Made by a program: the position numbers and the translations under genes
Notes under the pieces: model-generated
The model's database searches: none
What the model was told of the DNA's origin: nothing
What the model saw: only the letters and a program-made list of their open reading frames with translations
In this document: one piece after another, positions 46,367 through 56,571 of the stretch
Position numbering within the stretch: the stretch's first letter is position 1
Layout: every line of letters starts with the position of its first letter
NCBI RefSeq assembly: GCF_021789175.1
Contig: NZ_CP084560.1
Coordinates: 3,410,001-3,474,000 of the forward strand
Length of the DNA: 64,000 nucleotides
Origin: Arthrobacter sp. FW306-2-2C-D06B
Lineage (GTDB): Bacteria; Actinomycetota; Actinomycetes; Actinomycetales; Micrococcaceae
Direction of reading: 5' to 3'

Positions 46367-46849
46367 TTAGAGGGCAGTGGTGGTTCCGCCTGCTGCTGCG
46401 ATCTTCTCAGCTGCGCTGGAGGAGAAAGCGTGGGCGGTGACGTCAACCTTGACGGTGATGTCGCCGGTGCCCAGCACCTTGACGGGCTGGTTCTTGCGAA
46501 CGGCGCCCTTCTCAACCAGCGATTCGACGGTGACAGCGCCACCTTCCGGGAACAGCTCGTTGAGCTTGTCCAGGTTTACAACCTGGAACTCAACCCGGAA
46601 CGGGTTCTTGAAGCCGCGAAGCTTCGGCAGGCGCATGTGCAGCGGCAACTGGCCGCCGGCAAAGCCAGCCTTGACCTGGTAGCGGGCCTTCGTACCCTTG
46701 GTACCGCGACCCGCGGTCTTACCCTTGGAGCCTTCACCACGACCAACACGGGTCTTGGCAGTCTTGGCACCGGGGGCGGGACGCAGGTGGTGGACCTTCA
46801 GAGTGTTCTGCTTGTCGGCAGCCTCTGCGGCAGTCTTGTTCTCAGCCAT
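46367..46849 (-). CDS. rplO: 50S ribosomal protein L15
   Basis: 160 residues. After a short Ala/Lys start the core is [24 protein letters not shown], then [21 protein letters not shown] and [12 protein letters not shown]. It overlaps rpmD by one base. Late-assembling large-subunit protein; last gene of the spc unit. Confidence 0.98.
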   Translation of the reverse strand: MAENKTAAEAADKQNTLKVHHLRPAPGAKTAKTRVGRGEGSKGKTAGRGTKGTKARYQVKAGFAGGQLPLHMRLPKLRGFKNPFRVEFQVVNLDKLNELFPEGGAVTVESLVEKGAVRKNQPVKVLGTGDITVKVDVTAHAFSSSAAEKIAAAGGTTTAL

Positions 46850-47055
46850 TACTTCGCCTCCTCTACATTCACGAGGTGCGGAACCGTGTTGAGCATTCCA
46901 ACGGTTACGGCATCAGCGGTACGGACAACAGTGTGTCCGATGCGCTTGAGGCCGAGGGACCGCAGGGTCTCACGCTGGTTCTGCTTGGCGCCGATGACGC
47001 CCTTGATCTGGGTGATCTCCAACTGAGCGTCGGAGGGAGTCAGGTTCTTAGCCAT
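46849..47055 (-). CDS. rpmD: 50S ribosomal protein L30
   Basis: 68 residues: [33 protein letters not shown] is the L30 signature. Found in its usual place between rpsE and rplO; 2-base gap and 1-base overlap with neighbours. Confidence 0.98.
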   Translation of the reverse strand: MAKNLTPSDAQLEITQIKGVIGAKQNQRETLRSLGLKRIGHTVVRTADAVTVGMLNTVPHLVNVEEAK

Positions 47056-47057
47056 GA

Positions 47058-47762
47058 CTAGACACCTGCCTTCTGGTTCTGGAGTGCGCGCACCAGAGCA
47101 GCAGGAGCAACCTCGTCCAGCGGCAGGCCACGGCGGGCTGCCACGGAAGCGGGCTCTTCCAGTCGCTTCAGGGCGTCAACAGTCGCGTGAACGATGTTGA
47201 TGGCGTTCGAGGAACCGAGCGACTTGGAGAGAACGTCGTGGATACCGACGCATTCCAGTACCGCGCGGACCGGACCACCGGCGATAACACCGGTACCCGG
47301 GGAAGCCGGACGCAGCATGACAACGCCTGCTGCGGCCTCACCCTGCACGCGGTGCGGGATGGTGCTGCCAACGCGGGGAACGCGGAAGAAGGACTTCTTA
47401 GCCTCTTCAACGCCCTTTGCGATAGCTGCCGGAACTTCCTTCGCCTTGCCGTAGCCAACGCCAACCAGGCCGTTGCCGTCACCGACGACGACGAGTGCGG
47501 TGAAGCTGAAGCGACGACCACCCTTGACGACCTTGGCAACACGGTTGATGGTTACAACGCGCTCTACGAACTGGCTCTTCTCGGCCTCGCGACCGCCGTC
47601 GCGGCCACCACGGCCACCACGGTCGCCGCGGCCCTGGCCACGGTCACCACGCTCGCCACGACGGCCGCCGCGGCGGTCGTCGGTGGCAGCAGCAGTCTCA
47701 GTTGCCTCAGCAGCTGCAGCTTCAGTCACCTGAATGTCCTTTTCGTTATTCTCAACGGTCAC
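47058..47762 (-). CDS. rpsE: 30S ribosomal protein S5
   Basis: 234 residues from GTG 47760-47762, overlapping the rplR stop (GTGA). The core starts near residue 65 ([40 protein letters not shown]). The first 60 residues are an acidic stretch then an Arg/Gly-rich run with repeated RGG and RGD-like units, an unusual low-complexity extension. Confidence 0.97.
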   Translation of the reverse strand: MTVENNEKDIQVTEAAAAEATETAAATDDRRGGRRGERGDRGQGRGDRGGRGGRDGGREAEKSQFVERVVTINRVAKVVKGGRRFSFTALVVVGDGNGLVGVGYGKAKEVPAAIAKGVEEAKKSFFRVPRVGSTIPHRVQGEAAAGVVMLRPASPGTGVIAGGPVRAVLECVGIHDVLSKSLGSSNAINIVHATVDALKRLEEPASVAARRGLPLDEVAPAALVRALQNQKAGV

Positions 47763-48142
47763 AGTGCCAGCCCACCTTCACGTGCACCGTCAGCGACGGC
47801 GGCGATCCGGCCGTGGTACTTGTTACCACCGCGGTCGAAGACAACAGCTTCGATGCCTGCAGCCTTGGCACGCCCGGCAACGAGCTCGCCGACGCGCTTG
47901 GCCTTGGCAGTCTTGTCGCCGTCGAATGCACGAAGGTCAGCTTCCAGAGTGGAAGCGTAAGCCACGGTTACACCCTTGCTGTCATCGACAACCTGGACGA
48001 AGATGTGGCGTGCGGAGCGGTTGACGACCAGACGAGGACGAGCAGCCGTGCCGGTGATGCGCTTGCGGATACGAAGCTGGCGACGGCTGCGTGCAGCAGA
48101 CTTGCTCTTGTTCGTACGCTTCTTGTTAATTGCGATGGCCAT
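47759..48142 (-). CDS. rplR: 50S ribosomal protein L18
   Basis: 127 residues: [42 protein letters not shown] and [24 protein letters not shown]. Binds 5S rRNA. 3 bases after rplF. Confidence 0.98.
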   Translation of the reverse strand: MAIAINKKRTNKSKSAARSRRQLRIRKRITGTAARPRLVVNRSARHIFVQVVDDSKGVTVAYASTLEADLRAFDGDKTAKAKRVGELVAGRAKAAGIEAVVFDRGGNKYHGRIAAVADGAREGGLAL

Positions 48143-48145
48143 GGT

Positions 48146-48682
48146 TTACTTACCAGCCTTTCCGACCTTGCGGCGGATAACTTCGCCGGCGTAACGGACA
48201 CCCTTGCCCTTGTAGGGGTCGGGCTTGCGCAGCTTGCGAATGTTGGCAGCAACCTCGCCGACCTGCTGCTTGGAGATACCAGCGACGGAGAGCTTGGTCG
48301 GCCCCTCCACCGTGAAGGTGATGCCTTCGGGAGCGGAGACATTGACCGGGTGGCTGAAGCCGAGAGCGAACTCAAGGTCAGAACCCTTGGCCTGAACGCG
48401 GTAACCGGTACCAACGATTTCAAGCTTCTTTTCGTAGCCCTTGGTGACGCCCTCGATCATGTTGGCGATCAGGGTGCGGGTCAGGCCGTGCAGGGAACGC
48501 GAAGTGCGCTCGTCGTTCGGGCGGGTGACAGTCAAGGTGCTTTCGTCCAGGGTGACCTCGATCGGGCTGGCTACAGTGTGGCTCAGCTCGCCTTTGGTGC
48601 CCTTGACGTTGATGACAGAGCCATCAACCTTAACTTCAACGCCGGCAGGAACGGTGATGGGGAGACGTCCAATACGTGACAT
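48146..48682 (-). CDS. rplF: 50S ribosomal protein L6
   Basis: 178 residues: [17 protein letters not shown] and the C-terminal signature [16 protein letters not shown]. Two L6 repeats. 18 bases after rpsH. Confidence 0.98.
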   Translation of the reverse strand: MSRIGRLPITVPAGVEVKVDGSVINVKGTKGELSHTVASPIEVTLDESTLTVTRPNDERTSRSLHGLTRTLIANMIEGVTKGYEKKLEIVGTGYRVQAKGSDLEFALGFSHPVNVSAPEGITFTVEGPTKLSVAGISKQQVGEVAANIRKLRKPDPYKGKGVRYAGEVIRRKVGKAGK

Positions 48683-48700
48683 TATTCTCTTCCTTTCCCG

Positions 48701-49099
48701 TTACCAGACGTACGCGAGGACTTCGCCGCCCACGCCCTTCTTGCCGGCCTGCTTGTCAGTCAGGAGGCCGGAAGAGGTGGACAGGATTGCGATACCCAGG
48801 CCACCCAGCACGTGAGGCAGGTTGGTGGACTTCGCGTAAACGCGGAGACCAGGCTTGGAAATGCGGCGGACACCAGCGATCGAACGCTCGCGGTTCGGAC
48901 CGAACTTGAGGTCGATGGTCAGCTTCTTGCCGACTTCGGCTTCCTCTTCCTTCCAGGCAGCAATGTAGCCTTCTGCCTTCAGGATGTCGGCAACGCGTGC
49001 CTTGAGCTTGCTGTACGGCATGCTCACGGTGTCGTGGTATGCCGAGTTGGCGTTGCGCAGACGCGTAAGCATGTCTGCGACAGGATCTGTCATAGTCAT
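48701..49099 (-). CDS. rpsH: 30S ribosomal protein S8
   Basis: 132 residues: [23 protein letters not shown], ending [24 protein letters not shown]. The gap to rplE is only 77 bases and contains no S14 gene, although rpsN sits here in many bacteria. Confidence 0.98.
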   Translation of the reverse strand: MTMTDPVADMLTRLRNANSAYHDTVSMPYSKLKARVADILKAEGYIAAWKEEEAEVGKKLTIDLKFGPNRERSIAGVRRISKPGLRVYAKSTNLPHVLGGLGIAILSTSSGLLTDKQAGKKGVGGEVLAYVW

Positions 49100-49176
49100 T
49101 GTGGGCTCTTGCCCTTCCTCGTAATGGTTTCCGCGTTGGCTACAAAGGAGCCGCGGCCGGACCTACTACGTAGTTA

Positions 49177-49755
49177 TTAGTCTTCGGATTTGAACGGGAA
49201 GCCAAGTGCCTTGAGCAGCGCACGGCCTTCGTCATCGGTCTTTGCAGTGGTGACAACCGTGATGTCCATACCGCGAACGCGGTCGATGGAGTCCTGGTCG
49301 ATTTCGTGGAACATAACCTGCTCGGTCAAACCGAAGGTGTAGTTGCCGTTGCCGTCGAACTGCTTGCCGTTGAGGCCGCGGAAGTCGCGGATACGGGGCA
49401 GGGCGAGGGTCACGAGGCGGTCCACGAATTCCCACATACGGTCCCCACGCAGAGTTGCGTGTGCACCGATGGGCATGCCTTCGCGCAGCTTGAACTGTGC
49501 GATGGATTTGCGGGCCTTGGTTACCTGCGGCTTCTGGCCGGTGATCAGGGTGAGGTCGCGGACAGCGCCGTCGATCAGCTTGGAGTCCTTGGCGGCATCT
49601 CCAACACCCATGTTCACAACAACCTTCACCAGGCGGGGAACCTGGTTCACGTTCTCGTACTTGAATTCCTCAACCAGGGTCTGCTTGATGGAATCGGCGT
49701 ACTTCGTCTTCAGACGCGGAACGATCTTCGCTGGAGTCTCGAGAGTCTCAGTCAT
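49177..49755 (-). CDS. rplE: 50S ribosomal protein L5
   Basis: 192 residues: [47 protein letters not shown] and the C-terminal [20 protein letters not shown]. 5S rRNA binding. Overlaps rplX by one base. Confidence 0.98.
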   Translation of the reverse strand: MTETLETPAKIVPRLKTKYADSIKQTLVEEFKYENVNQVPRLVKVVVNMGVGDAAKDSKLIDGAVRDLTLITGQKPQVTKARKSIAQFKLREGMPIGAHATLRGDRMWEFVDRLVTLALPRIRDFRGLNGKQFDGNGNYTFGLTEQVMFHEIDQDSIDRVRGMDITVVTTAKTDDEGRALLKALGFPFKSED

Positions 49756-50117
49756 TAGATGTCCTTCCCGGATGCCTTGGACACGCGGACACGGACGGCC
49801 TTGGAGACGCCGTCCTTCTCAACGGTCTCGAGACGGAAACCAACGCGGGTCGGCTTCTTGGTCGAGGGGTCAACAAGAGCAACGTTGGAGACGTGGATCG
49901 GGGCCTCAACGACCTCGATGCCACCGGTCTTGGTGCCGCGCTGCGACTGACCGACCTTGGTGTGCTTGGTGACGCGGTTGATGCCTTCTACCAGGACGCG
50001 GTTGGTCTCGGTGAACACGCGCAGAACCTTGCCCTGCTTGCCACGGTCGCCGCCGCGTTCCTGCTTGGCGCCGGTGATGACCTGAACCAGGTCACCCTTC
50101 TTGATCTTTGCACCCAT
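49755..50117 (-). CDS. rplX: 50S ribosomal protein L24
   Basis: 120 residues: [31 protein letters not shown] is the KOW motif region of L24; [20 protein letters not shown] follows. 3 bases after rplN. Confidence 0.98.
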   Translation of the reverse strand: MGAKIKKGDLVQVITGAKQERGGDRGKQGKVLRVFTETNRVLVEGINRVTKHTKVGQSQRGTKTGGIEVVEAPIHVSNVALVDPSTKKPTRVGFRLETVEKDGVSKAVRVRVSKASGKDI

Positions 50118-50120
50118 GGG

Positions 50121-50489
50121 TTACAGCACCTCCGGAGCCAACGAAACGATCTTCATGAACTTCTTGTCACGGAGCTCACGACCAACCGGGCCGAAGATAC
50201 GGGTACCGCGGGGGTCGCCGTCGTTCTTCAGAATCACAGCTGCGTTCTCGTCAAACTTGATATAGGAACCATCCGCACGGCGGCGTTCCTTCTTGGTACG
50301 AACGATGACAGCCTTGACGACGTCACCCTTCTTTACGTTGCCGCCCGGGATAGCGTCCTTGACGGTTGCGACAATGACGTCGCCAATGCCTGCGTAGCGA
50401 CGGCCGGATCCACCGAGAACGCGAATGGTAAGGATTTCCTTAGCACCCGTGTTGTCGGCGACCTTCAGTCGCGACTCCTGCTGAATCAA
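50121..50489 (-). CDS. rplN: 50S ribosomal protein L14
   Basis: 122 residues: [20 protein letters not shown] and [20 protein letters not shown] are the canonical ends. First gene of the spc unit in this genome, after a terminator and a likely promoter upstream. Confidence 0.98.
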   Translation of the reverse strand: MIQQESRLKVADNTGAKEILTIRVLGGSGRRYAGIGDVIVATVKDAIPGGNVKKGDVVKAVIVRTKKERRRADGSYIKFDENAAVILKNDGDPRGTRIFGPVGRELRDKKFMKIVSLAPEVL

Positions 50490-50726
50490 TTTTTACTCCT
50501 TGCGTCGCGCGGGTTCTCAGGCCGAAATGGAGCATACGGAATGAGCCTTGCGGAACGGTTGATCGGGGTGTCTCTTGACCTGCCTGGATTTTGCCAGAGC
50601 AGGCCTAAACTCCCGTGCCGCCAGCATCAGCTTCCCTTGCGGAAATAGCTGCGCGGGGCAGTATGCCGCGGCACGATTGTTTACGAGGTGGTTGTTGACG
50701 CACAACTGGCGCCATACAAACTCAAT

Positions 50727-50735
50727 ATCCTAGCA
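50727..50735 (-). promoter_or_regulatory. Candidate spc promoter (extended -10)
   Basis: On the minus strand TGCTAGGAT reads from 50735 to 50727: an extended -10 of the TGN-TANNNT type. The -35 is weak (TTCGGT about 18 bases upstream). It lies between the rpsQ terminator and rplN, where a promoter is needed. Confidence 0.5.
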
Positions 50736-50766
50736 CGTTTTACGCTAAGGACCGAAACGCGGAAAG

Positions 50767-50792
50767 GCCCGCATTCCTTCCGGAATACGGGC
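50767..50792 (-). terminator. Terminator after rpsQ
   Basis: An 11-bp stem with one G-U type pair (50767-50777 with 50782-50792) and a 4-base loop, 45 bases beyond the rpsQ stop. On the minus strand it is followed by CTTTCC. It should separate the S10 and spc transcripts, at least in part. Confidence 0.7.
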
Positions 50793-50837
50793 CCTCCCAC
50801 CAATCCATATCGCTGCCGGACAAAGCCCGGCGCGGGA

Positions 50838-51137
50838 TTACTTAGCCTTTTCGAGGATCTCGACCAGGCGCCACCGCTTTGTAGCGGACAGCGGGCGGGT
50901 CTCAGAGATCAGAACGAGGTCGCCGATGCCGGCGGTGTTCTGCTCGTCGTGAGCCTTGATCTTCGAGGTGCGGCGAATGACCTTGCCGTACAGAGCGTGC
51001 TTCACGCGGTCTTCGACCTGAACAACGATGGTCTTTTCCATCTTGTCAGAGACAACGTAGCCGCGACGCGTCTTACGGTAACCGCGCTGTTCAGCGCTGG
51101 CTGCTGCTTCCGTCACAGTTTCCTTCTGTTCGCTCAC
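50838..51137 (-). CDS. rpsQ: 30S ribosomal protein S17
   Basis: 99 residues: [38 protein letters not shown] is the S17 OB core; a 20-residue acidic start precedes it. Overlaps rpmC by four bases. Last gene of the S10 unit. Confidence 0.98.
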   Translation of the reverse strand: MSEQKETVTEAAASAEQRGYRKTRRGYVVSDKMEKTIVVQVEDRVKHALYGKVIRRTSKIKAHDEQNTAGIGDLVLISETRPLSATKRWRLVEILEKAK

Positions 51138-51457
51138 TTGGCGTCCTCTCCAGCCTCGGCTTCGGCCTTTTCAGCCTTGGCTTCTGCCTTCTTGGACTTC
51201 TTTTCTTCCTTGGCTTCCACAACCGGTGCGGCAACCTCGGCACGAATGCCCAGCTCGCGCTCACGGAGAACGGTGTAGATGCGTGCGATGTCCTTCTTTA
51301 CCGCGCGCAGACGACCGTGGTTCTCCAGCTGTCCGGTGGCGGACTGGAAACGCAGGTTGAACAGCTCTTCCTTGGACTTGCGGAGTTCTTCAACGAGACG
51401 CTCGTTGTCGAAACCGTCCAGCTGTGCGGGTGCGAGATCCTTCGACCCTACTGCCAT
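51134..51457 (-). CDS. rpmC: 50S ribosomal protein L29, extended
   Basis: 107 residues, against about 65 for most L29. The core runs from about 10 to 75 ([42 protein letters not shown]). The C-terminal 30 or so are a Glu/Lys/Ala repeat ending AEAGEDAK. 2 bases after rplP. Confidence 0.97.
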   Translation of the reverse strand: MAVGSKDLAPAQLDGFDNERLVEELRKSKEELFNLRFQSATGQLENHGRLRAVKKDIARIYTVLRERELGIRAEVAAPVVEAKEEKKSKKAEAKAEKAEAEAGEDAK

Positions 51458-51459
51458 TT

Positions 51460-51876
51460 CTATTCACCACCTTCGCGACGCACAATGCGTGCCTTCAACG
51501 GCAGCTTGTGGATTGCCAGGCGCAGTGCCTCGCGAGCTACCTCTTCATTGACACCGGCGAGCTCGAAGAGAACGCGGCCCGGCTTGACGTTTGCGACCCA
51601 CCATTCCGGAGAACCCTTACCGGAACCCATGCGGGTTTCGGCCGGCTTCTTCGTCAGCGGACGGTCCGGATAAATGTTGATCCAGACCTTGCCGCCACGC
51701 TTGATGTGGCGGGTCATCGCGATACGGGCAGACTCGATCTGACGGTTCGTGACGTAGGCCGGGCTCAGCGCCTGGATGCCGTACTCACCGAAAGTGACCT
51801 TGGTGCCGCCCGTTGCAGCGCCGGAACGACCCGGGTGGTGCTGCTTACGGTGCTTGACTCGACGTGGGATAAGCAT
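51460..51876 (-). CDS. rplP: 50S ribosomal protein L16
   Basis: 138 residues: [19 protein letters not shown], the central [25 protein letters not shown] and the C-terminal KLPLKARIV. Adjoins rpsC directly. Confidence 0.98.
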   Translation of the reverse strand: MLIPRRVKHRKQHHPGRSGAATGGTKVTFGEYGIQALSPAYVTNRQIESARIAMTRHIKRGGKVWINIYPDRPLTKKPAETRMGSGKGSPEWWVANVKPGRVLFELAGVNEEVAREALRLAIHKLPLKARIVRREGGE

Positions 51877-52713
51877 TTAAGCCTGTCCTCCTTCTGCTGC
51901 GGGAGCAGCAGCTTCAGCTGCCGGAGCCTCTGCAGCAACGGGTGCTGCGTCAGCTGCCGGACGGTCGGTACGACGACGGCGGTCACCACGGTCTGCGCCA
52001 CCCGGGCGGCCCGGACGGTCGCTCGGACCGCGGCCGCGGGACGGAGCAGCAGCTGCCTGCTGAGCCAGTTCCTTGGCGGTGACGTCGCCCTTGTAGATCC
52101 AGACCTTCACGCCGATGCGGCCGAAGGTGGTCTTGGCCTCGTAGAAGCCGTAGTCGATGTTCGCGCGCAGGGTGTGCAGGGGCACACGGCCTTCGCGGTA
52201 GAACTCCGAGCGGGACATTTCTGCGCCACCCAGTCGACCGGAGCAAGCGATACGGATACCCTTGGCACCCGCACGCTGTGCGGACTGCATGGCCTTCTTC
52301 ATCGCACGGCGGAAAGCCACGCGGGAAGTCAGCTGCTCAGCAACGCCCTGGGCAACAAGCTGTGCTTCCATCTCGGGGTTCTTGACCTCGAGGATGTTCA
52401 GCTGGACCTGCTTGCCGGTGAGCTTTTCGAGCTCGCCGCGAATGCGGTCTGCTTCTGCGCCGCGGCGGCCGATGACGATGCCCGGACGAGCCGTGTGGAT
52501 GTCCACGCGGACACGGTCACGGGTGCGCTCGATTTCGACCTTGGCGATACCGGCGCGCTCCATGCCCGTGGACATGAGCTGGCGGATCCGGATGTCTTCG
52601 CGAACGAAGTCCTTGTACCGCTGGCCAGCCTTGGTGCTGTCAGCAAACCAGTGCGATACGTGATCGGTGGTGATGCCGAGTCGGAACCCGTGCGGGTTTA
52701 CTTTCTGTCCCAC
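51877..52713 (-). CDS. rpsC: 30S ribosomal protein S3
   Basis: 278 residues. The KH domain ([33 protein letters not shown]) and the C-terminal domain with [15 protein letters not shown]. After about 215 comes an Arg/Gly/Asp-rich then Ala/Glu-rich tail ending AAEGGQA. Part of the mRNA entry site. Confidence 0.97.
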   Translation of the reverse strand: MGQKVNPHGFRLGITTDHVSHWFADSTKAGQRYKDFVREDIRIRQLMSTGMERAGIAKVEIERTRDRVRVDIHTARPGIVIGRRGAEADRIRGELEKLTGKQVQLNILEVKNPEMEAQLVAQGVAEQLTSRVAFRRAMKKAMQSAQRAGAKGIRIACSGRLGGAEMSRSEFYREGRVPLHTLRANIDYGFYEAKTTFGRIGVKVWIYKGDVTAKELAQQAAAAPSRGRGPSDRPGRPGGADRGDRRRRTDRPAADAAPVAAEAPAAEAAAPAAEGGQA

Positions 52714-53079
52714 TTAGCGAGCCTCCTCTTTCTCCGGGGTAGCGACTACCACGGTGATGTGGCTCGTGCGCTTCTTGATCTGAAATGCGCGACCCTGAGC
52801 ACGCGGCTGGAACCGCTTCATGGTCGGGCCTTCATCAACAAACGCTTCGCTGATGTAGAGGTCTCCTTCGTCAAAGGCAACGCCGTCGCGGTCCGCGAGG
52901 ACCCGTGCGTTTGCCATTGCCGACTGAACTACCTTGAATACCGGCTCCGAAGCTGCCTGTTCGGCGAACTTCAGAATTGCCAGAGCCTCATTCGCTTGCT
53001 TACCACGAACAAGGTTGACGACGCGCCGGGCCTTCATAGGCGTTACGCGGATGTGACGCGCAATAGCCTTGGCTTCCAT
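52714..53079 (-). CDS. rplV: 50S ribosomal protein L22
   Basis: 121 residues: [27 protein letters not shown] and the loop segment [26 protein letters not shown]. Lines the exit tunnel. 38 bases after rpsS. Confidence 0.98.
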   Translation of the reverse strand: MEAKAIARHIRVTPMKARRVVNLVRGKQANEALAILKFAEQAASEPVFKVVQSAMANARVLADRDGVAFDEGDLYISEAFVDEGPTMKRFQPRAQGRAFQIKKRTSHITVVVATPEKEEAR

Positions 53080-53117
53080 TGCTTTCCTTCTCTCGTCTTT
53101 GACGTAAGTGCAGGCGC

Positions 53118-53399
53118 CTAGCGGCGCTTGCCCTTACGGTCGTCCTTGACATGGCCGCGGAATGTCCGCGTGGGAGCGAATTCGCCGAGCTTGTGCCCGA
53201 CCATCGACTCGGTGACAAACACCGGAATGTGCTTGCGTCCGTCGTGCACGGCGATCGTGTGGCCGAGCATGTCGGGGACGATCATCGAACGGCGGGACCA
53301 GGTCTTGATGACGTTCTTGGTGCCCTTTTCGTTTTCCCTGGCTACCTTTACAAAGAGGTGCTGGTCAACGAAAGGACCTTTTTTCAGGCTGCGTGGCAT
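53118..53399 (-). CDS. rpsS: 30S ribosomal protein S19
   Basis: 93 residues: [19 protein letters not shown] and the C-terminal [20 protein letters not shown]. 12 bases after rplB. Standard length. Confidence 0.98.
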   Translation of the reverse strand: MPRSLKKGPFVDQHLFVKVARENEKGTKNVIKTWSRRSMIVPDMLGHTIAVHDGRKHIPVFVTESMVGHKLGEFAPTRTFRGHVKDDRKGKRR

Positions 53400-53411
53400 G
53401 TGTCCAGGCTC

Positions 53412-54251
53412 CTATCGCTTGTTCTTGCCAGTACGACGGCGACGAACAATAAGCTTGTCGCTCTCTTTGTTGGGGCGGCGGGTGCGGCCTTCACGCTTAC
53501 CGTTCGGGTTGACGGGGTGACGTCCACCGGACGTCTTACCCTCGCCACCACCGTGCGGGTGATCGACCGGGTTCATCGCGACACCACGGACGGTCGGGCG
53601 AACGCCCTTCCAGCGCATACGGCCGGCCTTGCCCCAGTTGATGTTCGACTGCTCGGCGTTGCCGACCTCGCCGACGGTTGCGCGGCAGCGCACGTCAACG
53701 TTGCGGATTTCACCGGAGGGCAGACGCAGCTGGGCGAAACGGCCTTCCTTGGCGACGAGCTGAACCGAAGCACCTGCGGAACGGGCCATCTTGGCGCCGC
53801 CACCCGGACGCAGTTCAACTGCGTGGATGGTGGTACCAACCGGGATGTTGCGCAGCGGCAGGTTGTTGCCCGGCTTGATGTCAGCATCGGGACCAGCCTC
53901 GACGAAGTCACCCTGGGACAGCTTGTTCGGGGCGATGATGTAACGCTTGGTGCCATCAACGTAGTGCAGGAGGGCGATGCGAGCCGTACGGTTCGGATCG
54001 TACTCGATTTCGGCAACGCGGGCGTTGACGCCGTCTTTGTCGTGGCGACGGAAGTCGATCAGACGGTACTGGCGCTTGTGGCCACCACCCTTGTGACGGG
54101 TAGTGATCTTACCGGTGTTGTTACGGCCGCCAGTCTTGTGCAGCGGACGCAGCAACGACTTTTCCGGAGTCGATCGCGTGATTTCGGAGAAGTCGGCTAC
54201 GCTCGAGCCGCGACGGCCCGGGGTAGTCGGCTTGTATTTACGGATTCCCAT
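53412..54251 (-). CDS. rplB: 50S ribosomal protein L2
   Basis: 279 residues: [18 protein letters not shown] and the C-terminal [20 protein letters not shown] with the conserved HPHGGG loop. Peptidyl-transferase-centre protein. 29 bases after rplW. Confidence 0.98.
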   Translation of the reverse strand: MGIRKYKPTTPGRRGSSVADFSEITRSTPEKSLLRPLHKTGGRNNTGKITTRHKGGGHKRQYRLIDFRRHDKDGVNARVAEIEYDPNRTARIALLHYVDGTKRYIIAPNKLSQGDFVEAGPDADIKPGNNLPLRNIPVGTTIHAVELRPGGGAKMARSAGASVQLVAKEGRFAQLRLPSGEIRNVDVRCRATVGEVGNAEQSNINWGKAGRMRWKGVRPTVRGVAMNPVDHPHGGGEGKTSGGRHPVNPNGKREGRTRRPNKESDKLIVRRRRTGKNKR

Positions 54252-54280
54252 AATTCATTTCCTCGTTAAAGTGGTCTCCG

Positions 54281-54586
54281 CTACGCGAGCGGACCGCCGA
54301 AGATGTCGATTGTGCCTTCTTTGAGGGTGACAATCGCACGCTTGGTGCTCTTGCGCTGTCCCCAGCCGAATTTGGTGCGCTTGCGCTTACCGGCACGGTT
54401 GATGGTGTTGATCGATTCGACCTTGACGGAGAAAATCTTCTCCACGGCCAGCTTGATCTCGGTCTTGTTCGAGCGGGGGTCCACCAGGAAGGTGTACTTG
54501 CCCTCGTCGATCAGGCCGTAGCTCTTTTCCGAAACGACGGGTGCAATGACGACGTCGCGCGGGTCTTTGATGGTGGCTGCACTCAC
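54281..54586 (-). CDS. rplW: 50S ribosomal protein L23
   Basis: 101 residues: [29 protein letters not shown] and [20 protein letters not shown]. Lies at the tunnel exit and docks chaperones. Overlaps rplD by four bases. Confidence 0.98.
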   Translation of the reverse strand: MSAATIKDPRDVVIAPVVSEKSYGLIDEGKYTFLVDPRSNKTEIKLAVEKIFSVKVESINTINRAGKRKRTKFGWGQRKSTKRAIVTLKEGTIDIFGGPLA

Positions 54587-55200
54587 TTGGCATCCTCCTC
54601 GTTCTTTGCCTTGTCAGCGATGAAAGCCTCGAACGCAGCCTTGGTGAAGACAACGTCGTCGGAAACCAGCACGTCGTAGGTGTTCAGCTGGTCTGCGTAC
54701 AGAACGTGAACATCCGTGAGGTTGCGCACGGAAAGTGCAGCAACATCGTTGGCGCGCTCGATAACAACGAGCAGGTTCCTACGCTCGGAAACTGCACGCA
54801 ACGCGGCCAGTGCTTCCTTGGAGGACGGCTTGGGGCCGGCGACCAGTTCAGCAACGACGTGGATGCGGCCGTTACGGGCGCGGTCGGACAGGGCGCCACG
54901 CAGTGCGGCAGCCTTCATCTTCTTGGGGGTCCGCTGGCTGTAGTCGCGCGGCGTCGGGCCGTGGACAATGCCACCACCGGTCATGTGAGGAGCACGGATG
55001 GAACCCTGACGGGCGCGGCCGGTGCCCTTCTGCTTGAACGGCTTGCGGCCTGCACCGGAAACTTCGGCGCGGGTCTTGGTCTTGTGGGTACCCTGGCGGG
55101 CAGCAGCGAGCTGTGCGACGACGACCTGGTGCAGCAACGGCACGTTGGTCTGGACGTCGAAGATCTCTGCAGGCAGGTCTACCTTGACAGTGCTAGTCAT
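54583..55200 (-). CDS. rplD: 50S ribosomal protein L4
   Basis: 205 residues: [27 protein letters not shown] is the extended loop of L4; [18 protein letters not shown] near the end. 4 bases after rplC. Confidence 0.98.
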   Translation of the reverse strand: MTSTVKVDLPAEIFDVQTNVPLLHQVVVAQLAAARQGTHKTKTRAEVSGAGRKPFKQKGTGRARQGSIRAPHMTGGGIVHGPTPRDYSQRTPKKMKAAALRGALSDRARNGRIHVVAELVAGPKPSSKEALAALRAVSERRNLLVVIERANDVAALSVRNLTDVHVLYADQLNTYDVLVSDDVVFTKAAFEAFIADKAKNEEDAK

Positions 55201-55204
55201 TTAA

Positions 55205-55855
55205 CTAGGCTCCCTTCACGGCGGTGCGTACGAGGACGACCTGGCCGCGGGCGCCGGGGACGGCACCCTTGATAAGGAGCAGCGACTTCTCGGCGTCAAC
55301 AGCGTGAACCGTGAGGTTCAGCGTGGTGTGACGTTCTGCGCCCATGCGACCGGCCATTTTCAGACCCTTGAAGACGCGGCTCGGGGTGGATGCGCCACCG
55401 ATGGAACCGGGCTTGCGGTGGTTCTTGTGCGCACCGTGGGAGGCTCCAACACCGTGGAAGCCGTGACGCTTCATAACACCGGCGAAGCCCTTACCCTTGC
55501 TGGTGCCGACGACGTCGATCTTCTGACCGGCTTCGAAGAGCTCAACAGAAAGCTCCTGGCCCAGTTCGTAAGACGCGGCGTCTGCAGTGCGCAGTTCGAC
55601 GACGTGGCGGCGAGGAGTTACGCCAGCCTTTTCAAAGTGACCAGCCAGCGGCTTGGTGACCTTGCGGGGATCGATCTGGCCGTAGCCGATCTGAACGGCG
55701 ACATAGCCATCAGTCTCTGCATTGCGCAGCTGGGTGATGACGTTGGAGTCAGCCTGGACGACAGTTACCGGGATGAGCTTGTTGTTCTCGTCCCAGACCT
55801 GGGTCATGCCGAGCTTCGTGCCCAGCAGGCCCTTTACATTACGGGTTGCGGTCAT
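55205..55855 (-). CDS. rplC: 50S ribosomal protein L3
   Basis: 216 residues: [38 protein letters not shown] and [23 protein letters not shown]. 18 bases after rpsJ. Confidence 0.98.
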   Translation of the reverse strand: MTATRNVKGLLGTKLGMTQVWDENNKLIPVTVVQADSNVITQLRNAETDGYVAVQIGYGQIDPRKVTKPLAGHFEKAGVTPRRHVVELRTADAASYELGQELSVELFEAGQKIDVVGTSKGKGFAGVMKRHGFHGVGASHGAHKNHRKPGSIGGASTPSRVFKGLKMAGRMGAERHTTLNLTVHAVDAEKSLLLIKGAVPGARGQVVLVRTAVKGA

Positions 55856-55873
55856 AGTTTTCTCAGCACCTCC

Positions 55874-56182
55874 CTACAGCTTGATTTCGATGTTCACGTC
55901 GGCCGGCAGGTCGAGACGCATAAGCGAGTCAACAGCCTTCGGCGTGGGGTCGATGATGTCGATCAGACGCTTGTGAGTACGCATTTCAAAGTGCTCACGG
56001 CTGTCCTTGTACTTGTGGGGAGAGCGGATAACGCAGTACACGTTCTTCTCCGTCGGCAGCGGCACGGGGCCCACTACCGTTGCGCCTGCGCGCGTGACCG
56101 TCTCAACGATCTTCCGCGCTGAAACATCAATGACCTCGTGGTCATATGACTTCAGCCGGATGCGGATTTTTTGTCCCGCCAT
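55874..56182 (-). CDS. rpsJ: 30S ribosomal protein S10
   Basis: 102 residues: [39 protein letters not shown] and [15 protein letters not shown]. First gene of the S10 operon. Upstream lies a 389-base region with a likely promoter rather than the tuf gene that is its usual neighbour. Confidence 0.98.
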
Positions 56183-56571
56183 GTCGCCTGACTCTCTTTC
56201 AGTCTGTGCTGCCCTCGAATAAAGGCTGCCCTGTTCACTTACGTGTTGTATGTGGCTGCCGAAGCATTTGAAGTAGTACTACCACCCGCCGCACAAGCTG
56301 AATCCGGAGGGATCCGGGTTCCTCAACTTGCCGGTGTAACCGACCCCCGCGGTCGGGCGTGTCGCGATTTCCACGCAAACGCGTCCGACTTCCTTTGGGG
56401 ATCTGGGTTATGTTTGGGCTTCAGCTTGGACCCTGGCACCCGGCATTATCCGGATCGGGACGCGAAGAAGCGCTTGAACAACTCACCTAGTATGCCGGAA
56501 TTCCCCGGCATAAGCCAATCGGGCTTCGTCCGACCATTGCCATCGGCTCCTGCGCTCGGGATGATGGGGGC
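56183..56571. other. Divergent region between rpsJ and the GH1 gene
   Basis: 389 bases. It holds a good minus-strand promoter candidate for rpsJ (56489-56518) with an inverted repeat inside it, a leader of about 300 bases for rpsJ, and a small stem CCGACC/GGTCGG near 56340-56356. The + strand promoter for the GH1 gene must also lie here but was not found with confidence. No coding frame seen. Confidence 0.6.
56489..56518 (-). promoter_or_regulatory. Candidate S10 operon promoter with internal inverted repeat
   Basis: On the minus strand TTGGCT (56518-56513) and CATACT (56494-56489) are 18 bases apart, a fair -35/-10 pair. Between and overlapping them is the inverted repeat TATGCCGG (56491-56498) / CCGGCATA (56505-56512). 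It could be an operator for rpsJ or for the divergent GH1 gene. Confidence 0.5.

Larger units (their letters stand above)
50490..50837 (-). other. rpsQ-rplN intergenic region: spc leader
   Basis: 348 bases between the S10 and spc units. It contains the rpsQ terminator (50767-50792), a minus-strand extended -10 (TGC then TAGGAT, 50735-50727) and about 230 bases of leader before rplN. A 62-codon open frame (50517-50705, MCVNNHLVNN) lies in the leader with no sign of being coding. No other features seen. Confidence 0.6.

Noticed and set aside
49100..49176. A short rpsN gene between rplE and rpsH
   Set aside because: The gap is 77 bases and no frame shows the zinc-ribbon cysteines of S14.
50517..50705. 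62-codon minus-strand frame in the spc leader
   Set aside because: No ribosome site, no recognisable sequence, and it lies in a region better explained as a leader RNA.
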